Source of the DNA: Gimibacter soli
GTDB taxonomy: Bacteria; Pseudomonadota; Alphaproteobacteria; Sphingomonadales; Kordiimonadaceae
Assembly (NCBI RefSeq): GCF_028463845.1
Contig: NZ_CP116805.1
Coordinates: 3,468,001-3,532,000 of the forward strand
Direction of reading: 5' to 3'
Length of the DNA stretch: 64,000 nucleotides
The notes beneath the pieces are model-generated. The model was not told the DNA's origin. It did not search any database and worked only from the letters and a program-made list of their open reading frames with translations. Shown one piece after another: positions 54,097-61,643 of the stretch. The position numbers and the translations under genes were made by a program. Positions within the stretch are counted from its first letter, which is position 1; each line of letters opens with the position of its first letter.

Positions 54097-56655
54097 TCAG
54101 AACTTCACAGCTGCGCCAAGCGTGATACGGCGCGGCATCTCGTACTCATAGAGCGGGAAGCCATTGGTGAAGCCGCTGTTCGGTGTACGCGATGCGTTGT
54201 TGCCGAACTGCTTGGAGCTTTCCTCGAGGATGTTGTTCACATCGAGCTTCAGCGAGATGTTGCTGGTGATGAACCAGGACGCGCTGAAATCGAGGCTACC
54301 ATAGTCGTCATGCAGGCGGTTGCCGTAGGAACCCGACTCACGCAGCATGTAGGCACTGCGCCAGTTGTAGGCGAGACGCGCCTGGAAGTCCTCGTTCTCG
54401 TAGTAACCGGTGAGGTTCAGCGAGTGCTTGGAGCTGTCCGACAGGATGCGGTTGCGGTCCGTGAAGGTGTCGCGGTCCGTTTTGGCATCGGTGAAGGTAT
54501 AGTTGGCGATCGCGCCGAAGCCGTTGCCGAATTCCTGCTGATACTGGAATTCGAAGCCCTTGGCGGTGGCGGCCTTGCCGTTCACCTTCTCCTGCACCGT
54601 CCAGCCTGCAGCAATCTCGTCCGGACGCAGCACGCCCGGGAACGGTACGTCAGCATCGTCTGCATGATATTCGGTGAAGTTCACGAAGTTCTTCACGTCT
54701 TTCATGAAGACAGCAGCCGACAGCAGCGAACCTTCAGCGAAGTACCATTCCACACCGACATCAAACTGGTTTGCCACGAACGGCTTCAGGCCGACGTTGC
54801 CGATGATCCAGTACTGGTTGTTCGGCAGGTCGTCGTTGGAGCCCACAACGTTCGGGTTCACATACATATCGACATATTGCGGACGCGCCATCACGCGGGC
54901 GGCCGAGGTGCGGACGATCACGTTTTCCGCCACATCGAAGGCCACGTTCAGGCTCGGCAGGAACTGGTTGTAGCTGCCGTCCGTATCGGTTTCGGTGCCG
55001 CCGACGAAATAGGTCGAGGTGGCATCGGTATGGATGAAGCGAACACCGAAGTTACCACGGAAGCCGTCACCTTCGAAGGAGCTCATGCCGTAGGCGGCAA
55101 AGTTCTTCTCGGTCACTTCCGAATAGGCACCAAGGTCTTCGACTTCGCCGGTGATGCTGGCTTTAGCCCAATCCTTGAGTGCTTCGGAATCGAAGCGGAT
55201 CATCTTGTAGTCGCCTGCGCCCACGTCGTAGGTGCCGGTGGAGAGGCCCGAGGTCGAGATGATATTGTCGAAGCCCGCAGCCTGCGTGAACTCGAAGCGG
55301 CGGCTCGTGGTATTGTGGTCGGCATATTTCACACCGGCCTTGAAGGTCTTCAGCACGCCAAGGTCAAGTTCCCACTCGGCATCGGCCTGAACATACCATT
55401 CCTTGTCGGTCTTCGGCGTCTTGTTGAAGGCCGAGCCAACGCCCATGGCAAGCGAACCCGGATCATAGGTTTCGAGGTCGAAGCCGTTCAGGTCCCACGT
55501 CTGGTTGCCGTTGCGGAAATCATAGGTGCCGCCCGGGATCGGGGTGCCACCGGTGCCATCATCCACAACCATCTCGAAATCTGTACCGCCGGTCGAGCTG
55601 GTGCGACCAACCTGGAACCAGGCCTTGTAGCCTTCGCCCGTGTAGGTGGTCGACAGGTCGATGACGTCCGAATTCATGGTCGCTTCACGCGGACGCGCCT
55701 GATAATAGGCCACGTTCAGCGGGCCGGCGACCGGGGTGCCGTAAAGCTGCTCGTCGGGGGCAACATCAACACCGCACCAGGTGCAGTTGCCCTGCGTCAG
55801 CCACAGCGCATAGTTGGTGTTGTCCGCCTTCATCTGCATGTCGGTGGCATTGAGGACGATGTCGAGCTCTTCGGTCGGACGCCACTGGATGGTGGCGTTG
55901 AGCGCGCGACGCTTGCGGTTCTGTTCGAAACCGACCGGGCCTGCACCCCATTCCCAGAATGCTTCGTTACCCTGACGCTGCAGGTGACGCTGCTGATACA
56001 CGCCCGAAACGAGGATACCGAGGGTTTCCTCGGCGTTTTTCCAGCTGTACAGAGCCGATGCCTGCGGATCGACGTCGCCCGAATCTTCCTGATACTGGCC
56101 TTCAACCGAAGCGTAGAAGGAACCCGAATCCATTTCGAGCGGCTTGCGGGTGTTGATCACAACCGTACCACCGACGCCGCCTTCAGCGAGGTCAGCCTGG
56201 CTCGACTTGTAAACCTGGATGTTGCCAACGAGTTCCGACGGCAGCAGTTCATAGTTGAACGAACGCTTGGCAGGCTCAAGCACGAACCAGCCGGTCGAGG
56301 CCACGTTCTGGCCGTTGAGCGTGGTCAGCGTCAGATCCTGGCCCGCACCACGGATCGACACGCCGGCGCCTTCGCCAAACTGCCGCTGGATGGTAACGCC
56401 CGGTACGCGCTGCAGCGATTCCGCCACGTTGCGATCCGGAAACTTGCCGATATCTTCGGCCGAGATAGCATCGACAATGCCATCGTTGTTGCGCTTGACG
56501 TCAAGCGCAGCCCTGAGGCCGCCGCGGATACCGGTGACGGTGATTTCCTCGAAATCGCCATCGCCCGCTTCCTGGGCATGGACCGCACCAGCGGCCGCCC
56601 CGATGAGCGCAAGTGCGCTCACACTTTTCATGAATGACTTCCGTGTAACCCTCAT
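54097..56655 (-). CDS. TonB-dependent receptor (carbohydrate-type), 852 residues
   Basis: An outer-membrane receptor with signal peptide (residues 1-27, ending VHAQ), TonB box (EEITVTGIRGGLRAALDVKR), plug domain with AEDIGKFPDRNVAESLQRVPG, GVSIRGAGQDLTLTTLNGQN and KSSQADLAEGGVGGTVVINT, and a long beta barrel ending YEMPRRITLGAAVKF. The PDRNVAESLQRVPGVTI form of the plug is the one of carbohydrate-uptake receptors in Caulobacter and Xanthomonas clusters. ATG 56655 has a perfect AGGAGGAA. Next to glk, LacI and GH20, so chito-oligosaccharides or glucans are likely substrates. Confidence 0.93.
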   Translation of the reverse strand: MRVTRKSFMKSVSALALIGAAAGAVHAQEAGDGDFEEITVTGIRGGLRAALDVKRNNDGIVDAISAEDIGKFPDRNVAESLQRVPGVTIQRQFGEGAGVSIRGAGQDLTLTTLNGQNVASTGWFVLEPAKRSFNYELLPSELVGNIQVYKSSQADLAEGGVGGTVVINTRKPLEMDSGSFYASVEGQYQEDSGDVDPQASALYSWKNAEETLGILVSGVYQQRHLQRQGNEAFWEWGAGPVGFEQNRKRRALNATIQWRPTEELDIVLNATDMQMKADNTNYALWLTQGNCTWCGVDVAPDEQLYGTPVAGPLNVAYYQARPREATMNSDVIDLSTTYTGEGYKAWFQVGRTSSTGGTDFEMVVDDGTGGTPIPGGTYDFRNGNQTWDLNGFDLETYDPGSLAMGVGSAFNKTPKTDKEWYVQADAEWELDLGVLKTFKAGVKYADHNTTSRRFEFTQAAGFDNIISTSGLSTGTYDVGAGDYKMIRFDSEALKDWAKASITGEVEDLGAYSEVTEKNFAAYGMSSFEGDGFRGNFGVRFIHTDATSTYFVGGTETDTDGSYNQFLPSLNVAFDVAENVIVRTSAARVMARPQYVDMYVNPNVVGSNDDLPNNQYWIIGNVGLKPFVANQFDVGVEWYFAEGSLLSAAVFMKDVKNFVNFTEYHADDADVPFPGVLRPDEIAAGWTVQEKVNGKAATAKGFEFQYQQEFGNGFGAIANYTFTDAKTDRDTFTDRNRILSDSSKHSLNLTGYYENEDFQARLAYNWRSAYMLRESGSYGNRLHDDYGSLDFSASWFITSNISLKLDVNNILEESSKQFGNNASRTPNSGFTNGFPLYEYEMPRRITLGAAVKF

Positions 56656-56760
56656 GTCTTCCTCCTGGTTCCCTCGGTAAAGTTTCGCCGCCCCGGCCTT
56701 GCCTGGGTCAGCTTCGCCCTTGGTAGTCTCGAGGCCGCAACTTCGGCCCTTCTTCAAACT

Positions 56761-56778
56761 CCCGGCTTTGATGCCGGG
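56761..56778 (-). terminator. Short hairpin between glucokinase and TonB receptor
   Basis: CCCGGC (56761-56766) pairs with GCCGGG (56773-56778) with a 6-base loop, five bases after the glk stop. In the minus direction AGTTTG follows. It may partly end transcription or act as an mRNA processing site between glk and the receptor gene. Confidence 0.4.
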
Positions 56779-56782
56779 TAAC

Positions 56783-57826
56783 TCAAACTCGCAACTCGGT
56801 GTTCACGTACCATCCGGCTGCCCCGACCACGCCCAACTGGCCGTGGTCGATAAGCCGCACCGGGATGTCCTCCAGAAAAGGGCGCATGGCCCCCTTGTCC
56901 GCGAACCGCGCCATAAAGCGGCTCGCCAGAAGATAGTCGCGGATCGAAGGCAGGATGCCGCCGGCGAGGTAGAAGCCCCCGCGGGCGCCGAACGCGAGCG
57001 CGAAATCGCCCGCAGCGCTGCCCATCAGTTCGCAGAATTGTTCAAGTGTCTCGGCGGCAAGCTGGTCGCTGCCTTCAAGGCCGGCGGCGGAGACCGCTTC
57101 GGGCGTTTCAAGCACTGCCGCCCGCCCTGTCACATCGGCCATGGCATGGTAAAGGCGCAGGAGCCCCGGCCCCGACAGCGCGGTTTCGAGCGAGACGAAG
57201 CTGTGACGCTTCTTCAGCGCTTTCAGAAGTTCGATCTCACGTTCTGTTACCGGGGCAAGCGAGGCTTGGCCGGCTTCGGTATTGAGCGCGAGGACCGTAT
57301 CGCCGCTGTGCGCCAGCACCGCCGCGCCAAGGCCAGTACCCGGCCCCATCACGCCGATCGTGTCGCGTGGGCTGGTCTTGGCGCCCTTGTTGAGGATCAC
57401 CGTCTCTTCGGCCTTCAGATGCCGGGTGCCATAGGCCACCGCGACGAAATCGTTGATGGTGCAGATGTCGGCGAGCCCGAGCTTGTCGCGAATATCGGAA
57501 AGCTTCACCGACCACGGCAGGTTGGTGGCGATAAGGTCGTCCCCCACCACATAGCCGGCACTGGCAAGCGTTGCGGCCTTGATGCCGGTCGGGCCGGTCG
57601 TCGCCACAAAATCCTCGACGATGGCGGCGAGGTTCGGGAAATCCAGATTGCGGTATTTCTTATAATGATGGATCGACAGGGCATTGCCATTGACGTCGGC
57701 ATCGATGACGGCGAGGCGGGCATGCGTCCCCCCGACGTCGGCGGCAAACAGGCGATAGGCGGACACGGCCTGTGCGTTCGGCCGTTTGCCAGAAATGTCC
57801 AGTCCCGTCATGGCCTGCATATGCAA
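56783..57826 (-). CDS. glk: Glucokinase (Glk, PF02685 type)
   Basis: A 347-residue kinase that phosphorylates glucose to feed the Entner-Doudoroff pathway. FAADVGGTHARLAVIDAD (phosphate loop), NLPWSVK, INDFVAVAYGT (catalytic Asp), GVMGPGTGLGAAVL and NTEAGQASLAPVTERE are glucokinase motifs, and GARGGFYLAGGILPSIRDYL is near the C-terminus. ATG 57826 has GAAGGGGCG upstream. In many relatives glk is in the zwf operon; here it heads the LacI-controlled cluster. A GlcNAc-kinase role is possible but the motifs point to Glk. Confidence 0.9.
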   Translation of the reverse strand: MHMQAMTGLDISGKRPNAQAVSAYRLFAADVGGTHARLAVIDADVNGNALSIHHYKKYRNLDFPNLAAIVEDFVATTGPTGIKAATLASAGYVVGDDLIATNLPWSVKLSDIRDKLGLADICTINDFVAVAYGTRHLKAEETVILNKGAKTSPRDTIGVMGPGTGLGAAVLAHSGDTVLALNTEAGQASLAPVTEREIELLKALKKRHSFVSLETALSGPGLLRLYHAMADVTGRAAVLETPEAVSAAGLEGSDQLAAETLEQFCELMGSAAGDFALAFGARGGFYLAGGILPSIRDYLLASRFMARFADKGAMRPFLEDIPVRLIDHGQLGVVGAAGWYVNTELRV

Positions 57827-58178
57827 GTCGCCCCTTCACTTCCCGTCGGGCACATCGCTGCACCCTGTCCCGTTCGCATGGCGGATACCGCCATGCCCGA
57901 AGCCACGCCCCCGCGTGTCATCTGATTGTCATGCTTATTGATTATGACAACGTTGTCTAGTCTATTTTTTCATGTATGCTTACGATGTCATTAAGAATGA
58001 CCACGTTATCATTGATTTATCGTGACGAGTCATGGGGATAGGCCGTACACTGCAACCAGCCCGGTAGCATTGACGCATTCAAAGCAGCCAGCCATAAGGG
58101 TGATCGGGGACAGGCAGCCTGCAGAAAAAGGCAGGCGAGTCTCGGCGCCGCACCCGGCGACTGGAGAGGGGAACAAGC
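57827..58178. promoter_or_regulatory. Divergent glk/lacI control region with two LacI-type operators
   Basis: A 352-base region without genes. It holds TGACAACGTTGTCT at 57945-57958 and the variant TGACCACGTTATCA at 57998-58011 (2 of 14 bases differ from the consensus palindrome). The centres are 53 bases apart, about five helical turns, so bound regulator could face the same side. GTCATT-AAG-AATGAC (57987-58001) is a further inverted repeat overlapping the second site. A run of T at 57965 is near the first site. The palindrome is shared with 44047. Confidence 0.85.
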
Positions 58179-59219
58179 TTGAGCAAGGCAACGATCAAGG
58201 ATGTGGCGCGACAGGCCGGAGTGTCGCTCAAGACCGTTTCCAGGGTGATCAACAATGAACCGACCGTTCGCGCCGAGACGCGCGAAAAGGTACAGGAAGC
58301 CATCAATAATCTGGGCTATCAGCCGGATATGGCGGCCCGCAACCTGCGCGGTGCCACCTCCTATGCCGTCGGTCTCGTTTACGACAACCCGAACCCCTAT
58401 TATGTGGTCGATATCCAGCAGGGCGTGCTGAAATGCTGCCGCGAGCTTGGCTACGGCCTGCAGATTCACCCCTGCGACGCGTCCTCGCCGCAGCTGATCG
58501 ACGAACTGGCCGAGCTGGTGCTGCATTCGCGCCTAGCCGGCCTCGTGCTCGCCCCGCCGATTTCAGAGAATGACGATATCGTGCAGGCGCTGGCTGACCG
58601 CAGCATCCATGTGGTGCGGATCGTATCGGGCGCCGATGCACCGGGCGGCCCTGCCCCCGCCGTGCATGTGAATGACCGCGCCGCCGCCTATGCGCTGACC
58701 GATCATCTGGTACAGCTTGGCCACCGGCGCATCGCCTTCCTTTCGGGGGAAGAGGAGCACCGCTCCACGCCCGAACGCCGCGCCGGTTATGAAGAAGCCC
58801 TCCAGGCGCACGGCCTGCCGGTCGACCCGGCCCTTGTGTTGCCCGGCCGCTATACTTTCGATTCGGGCTTCAACCGCACGCAGGCACTGCTGGCCGGGCC
58901 TGACCGCCCGACAGCGATTTTCGGCTGCAACGACGAGATCGCGGCAGGCGCCCTGGCGGCCACCCGCGCGAACGGCATGAAAGTGCCCGGAGACCTGTCG
59001 ATTGTCGGCTTCGAGGACAGCCCCTTCTCACGGCAATCCAGTCCGCCTTTGACGACCGCCGCCCAGAAAACCGAGGCCATCGCCCGGCAAGCCATGCTGC
59101 GGCTCATTGGCGCCATGCGGCCGCATACGACAGAAGAAATGAACTCCGGCCCCGAGGCCGATGTGTTTGTGCCGAACCTGATCGTGCGCCCGTCGACCGG
59201 CCCGGTCACCAGTCGCTAG
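58179..59219 (+). CDS. LacI family transcriptional regulator of the glk/TonB cluster
   Basis: A 346-residue repressor. N-terminal HTH and hinge: SKATIKDVARQAGVSLKTVS, RVINNEPTVRAETREKV, GYQPDMAARNLRG. C-terminal periplasmic-binding-type sugar domain with SYAVGLVYDNPNPYYV and GFEDSPFSRQSSPPLTT near the end. The start is a TTG at 58179 with GGAGAGGGG upstream. It sits divergent from glk, with two matching operators between, and a third in front of the SSS symporter at 44131. Inducer likely glucose, GlcNAc or a phosphorylated form (inference). Confidence 0.93.
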   Translation: MSKATIKDVARQAGVSLKTVSRVINNEPTVRAETREKVQEAINNLGYQPDMAARNLRGATSYAVGLVYDNPNPYYVVDIQQGVLKCCRELGYGLQIHPCDASSPQLIDELAELVLHSRLAGLVLAPPISENDDIVQALADRSIHVVRIVSGADAPGGPAPAVHVNDRAAAYALTDHLVQLGHRRIAFLSGEEEHRSTPERRAGYEEALQAHGLPVDPALVLPGRYTFDSGFNRTQALLAGPDRPTAIFGCNDEIAAGALAATRANGMKVPGDLSIVGFEDSPFSRQSSPPLTTAAQKTEAIARQAMLRLIGAMRPHTTEEMNSGPEADVFVPNLIVRPSTGPVTSR

Positions 59220-59248
59220 GTGCTCGCTCTCATTCGCATCTGAATAGA

Positions 59249-59277
59249 AAAAGGCGGCCCATCTGGAGCCGCCTTTT
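59249..59277. terminator. Intrinsic terminator after lacI
   Basis: AAAAGGCGGC (59249-59258) and GCCGCCTTTT (59268-59277) form a perfect 10-bp stem with A/T flanks, 30 bases after the lacI stop. It would also end the PEP-CTERM transcript coming from the other side. Confidence 0.88.
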
Positions 59278-59304
59278 CAAATTCATTGGCTGTATCGCTG
59301 CGCG

Positions 59305-60339
59305 TCAGGCGCGGCGGGTTTCGGCCTCGATCGACTTGCGCCGACGGCGCACCATCGATGCAACACCGGCAAAGCCCAGAAGCATGGTCAGCCAAGTTGC
59401 GGGCTCGGGGATCGCGGGCACGCTGCCATCCGGATTGCCGCCACCACCGGGAGTACCGCCACCACCACCCGGGGTGCCGCCGCCACCGCCGGTCGGATCT
59501 TCGGGGTCAAACGGACCATCCGGGCCATCGTCGTCGTCACAGCCGTCGAGAAGGCAGGAATCATCCGGGATTTCGATGGTGTTGTCGTCATCGTCGTCAT
59601 CATCGCCACCGCCGCCGGGGCCACCGCCACCGCCGCCGTTGTCACCATCATCACCATCATCGTCGCCGTCGTCACCGTCGTCGCCGCCACCACCAGTGTC
59701 GCCGCCACCGCCGCCGTTATCGCCGTCGTCGCCATCATCTTCATCTTCGGGGTCTTCGGGCGAGCCGCCTTCACCAGCGCCGCCACCGCCGCCACCGGGG
59801 CCGCCAGCACCGCCGCCACCACCGGAACCGCCACCGGAGCCACCGCCCGAGCCGCCCTCTTCACCAGAGCCGTCACCCGAACCGCTGCCGCCTTCGCCAG
59901 CACCCGAACCATCGCCGTCGCCGCTACCGCCGCCGTTGTCGTCGCCTTCACCGTCAGCGCCGGCCAGCCGGTCGAGGCCTTCCTCGCCGGACACAGCATT
60001 GAAGAGATAGCTTTCGCCGTCTTCTTCACCCGCGCCAACGGGGCGTCGCTCAGCATAGAAGAAAATGTCTTCCCACGGTTCGCCCGCAGGATTGGTACGA
60101 CCGAAGCCGGCTGCCGGCAGAAGATCGTTCGCAAGGCGTGCAGCCAGAGCTGCGAGATCGAAACCGCCAGCCGAGCCACCCGGGCGCAACGCGCCGGCAT
60201 TGCTGCCGTCAGGCGCTTTGAGGAGGCCTGCGCCGCCGCCGCCAAGGCTGATGTAGCTCGATGTAGCCAGGAGAACGACCAGCAGGGCTGCTGCCTTCTT
60301 GCTTACACGGCTTTTCGGTTTCACGCTCATTTCACTCAT
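59305..60339 (-). CDS. Gly/Asp-rich PEP-CTERM protein
   Basis: A 344-residue exported protein. N-terminal signal (KKAAALLVVLLATSSYISLG), then a folded part with NPAGEPWEDIFFYAERRPVG, a low-complexity domain of about 170 residues made of Gly, Asp, Ser and Glu (from about residue 135 to 300), a CLLDGCDDDD segment with two cysteines, and a C-terminal IPEPATWLTMLLGFAGVASM followed by RRRR, a PEP-CTERM sorting signal. The repeats likely form a flexible, acidic, possibly calcium-binding spacer at the surface. ATG 60339 or ATG 60330 could start it. Long open frames on the other strand are only its mirror. Confidence 0.85.
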   Translation of the reverse strand: MSEMSVKPKSRVSKKAAALLVVLLATSSYISLGGGGAGLLKAPDGSNAGALRPGGSAGGFDLAALAARLANDLLPAAGFGRTNPAGEPWEDIFFYAERRPVGAGEEDGESYLFNAVSGEEGLDRLAGADGEGDDNGGGSGDGDGSGAGEGGSGSGDGSGEEGGSGGGSGGGSGGGGGAGGPGGGGGGAGEGGSPEDPEDEDDGDDGDNGGGGGDTGGGGDDGDDGDDDGDDGDNGGGGGGPGGGGDDDDDDDNTIEIPDDSCLLDGCDDDDGPDGPFDPEDPTGGGGGTPGGGGGTPGGGGNPDGSVPAIPEPATWLTMLLGFAGVASMVRRRRKSIEAETRRA

Positions 60340-60719
60340 GGTCTGTACCCTTGTACATCCAGCCGGTCACCCGGCGCATCATGCACTCCGCACTACGGGC
60401 GCACTCTATTAAACTTCAGTTAACCTCGGACTCGGGACAGTGTCCATACATTGCCACCATATCGCCGATATTCAGTTAACGATTGTCTAAAATTGAATCA
60501 AATCGGAACAAAAGCAAAAGAAAACAGTTTCTTCCGCCACTTTGGCCAAAAGCTGTGACACGAAACCAACACAAGGCCTTGGCGGAGTCGCAAGCAGAAA
60601 ACCGCTCGCTCGAAAGGCGAAATCCTATTTGCTTTTATGACAGTTTCATTATCATGAAAGGAGCGGGCGGCCCTGTGGTGCCGTAATCCGGGTTGTTTCC
60701 GGTCCGCATGGAGCATGGA
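60340..60719. other. Intergenic region, AT-richer, promoter area
   Basis: 380 bases without a convincing gene. It carries the minus-strand promoter of the PEP-CTERM gene and the plus-strand promoter of the small HTH gene. AT-rich tracts (60470-60530) suit both. A 67-codon plus-strand frame (60483-60686) lacks a ribosome site and family features and is not called. Confidence 0.5.
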
Positions 60720-60926
60720 ATGCCTTTAGCGACGAGTCTGGCCGACCTGAATCAATCGGCCAATCATTTCACCGGCAAGTGGCCCGTGAGCGAAGTTGTT
60801 CTCCTTAACGCACTGAACACCGGTCATTCGGCCGACGACATTGCCAACCGGTTTGGCGTGACGGTCGAGGACGTGGTGCGTCTGTGCGACGAGTATGATC
60901 TGCAGAGCTGCCTCGGCGAATCGTGA
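60720..60926 (+). CDS. Small HTH-like protein, coupled to 2OG oxygenase
   Basis: 68 residues from ATG 60720, which has GGAG upstream; ATGs at 60708 and 60693 are alternatives. The second half, ALNTGHSADDIANRFGVTVE followed by DVVRLCDEY, reads as a helix-turn-helix (Sigma-70 region 4-like or Fis-like). Its TGA overlaps the GTG start of the next gene, giving a GTGA coupling. No family is recognised. It may regulate or bind nucleic acid, or be a small partner of the oxygenase. Confidence 0.65.
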   Translation: MPLATSLADLNQSANHFTGKWPVSEVVLLNALNTGHSADDIANRFGVTVEDVVRLCDEYDLQSCLGES

Positions 60927-61516
60927 CCCAGCTGGTTCCGCCAACCCTGCGGTTGGCGCCGTTCGTGGCCCCTTTCGGGGTCGACGAAGGCCTGCTTGAC
61001 GATCTGATTGCCAGGCTGGATGCGGCGGAAGAAGCGACGGAAGCCCGGCTTGCCGGCGGCGTCGCAGACCCCAATGTGCGGGCGTCCACCAGCCTCTGGC
61101 TCGATCTCGACACAATCCCCGATCTCACATCTGCCCTCATCCGGTTCGCTTCGGCGACCGTTGATGAAGCGTTTCCTTTTGCCATCGACGGCTTCGAGGA
61201 AGGCGTGCTGTTGCAGCGATACCGGGCACTCGGCAGCGCTGCGCCTTTGGGCGACCATTATGACTGGCACGTCGATATCGGCGCAGCCGGCACCACGCGC
61301 AGCCGCAAGCTTGCCCTCGTGGTGCAACTGTCGGACCCGGCGGATTATATGGGCGGCCTGCTGGAAGTGAATCTGGATGGCATACCGGTCGCGGCCCCCG
61401 CAGAGCGCGGCACCGCCATCGCTTTCCCGGCCTTCGCGCCACACCGGGTGACGCCGGTGACCGTCGGCACCCGCTATTCGCTTGTGGCCTGGATGCACGG
61501 GCCGGCCTTCCGCTAA
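60923..61516 (+). CDS. 2-oxoglutarate/Fe(II)-dependent oxygenase
   Basis: A 197-residue non-heme iron dioxygenase of the 2OG-FeII_Oxy/PKHD type. The metal triad is H116-D118 (HYDWHVDIG) and H174 (FAPHRVTPV), with R184 (GTRYSLVAW) binding 2-oxoglutarate. KLALVVQLSDPADYMGGLLE is the middle sheet. GTG start overlaps the TGA of the HTH-like gene. Such proteins hydroxylate amino acids, proteins or small molecules; substrate unknown. Confidence 0.88.
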   Translation: MTQLVPPTLRLAPFVAPFGVDEGLLDDLIARLDAAEEATEARLAGGVADPNVRASTSLWLDLDTIPDLTSALIRFASATVDEAFPFAIDGFEEGVLLQRYRALGSAAPLGDHYDWHVDIGAAGTTRSRKLALVVQLSDPADYMGGLLEVNLDGIPVAAPAERGTAIAFPAFAPHRVTPVTVGTRYSLVAWMHGPAFR

Positions 61517-61643
61517 AAGCAAATTCCACATATCGGAATTTATGACATAAATAATTTCAAAAGTGATCAAGCGCCCTCTTGCCAGCCGCATGGCGGGCGC
61601 TTAGGTTATGGCCAACTTCGTTTTTCCCTTTCAGGAGACAATC

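Noticed and set aside
59400-59960. Repetitive DNA that could be taken for a CRISPR array
   Set aside because: The repeats are short GGN/GAN codon runs in frame, not evenly spaced direct repeats with unique spacers.
59286-60010. Long plus-strand frames giving His/Arg-rich or Pro/Ser-rich proteins
   Set aside because: They mirror the Gly/Asp repeat of the PEP-CTERM gene on the minus strand and have no ribosome site or fold signature.
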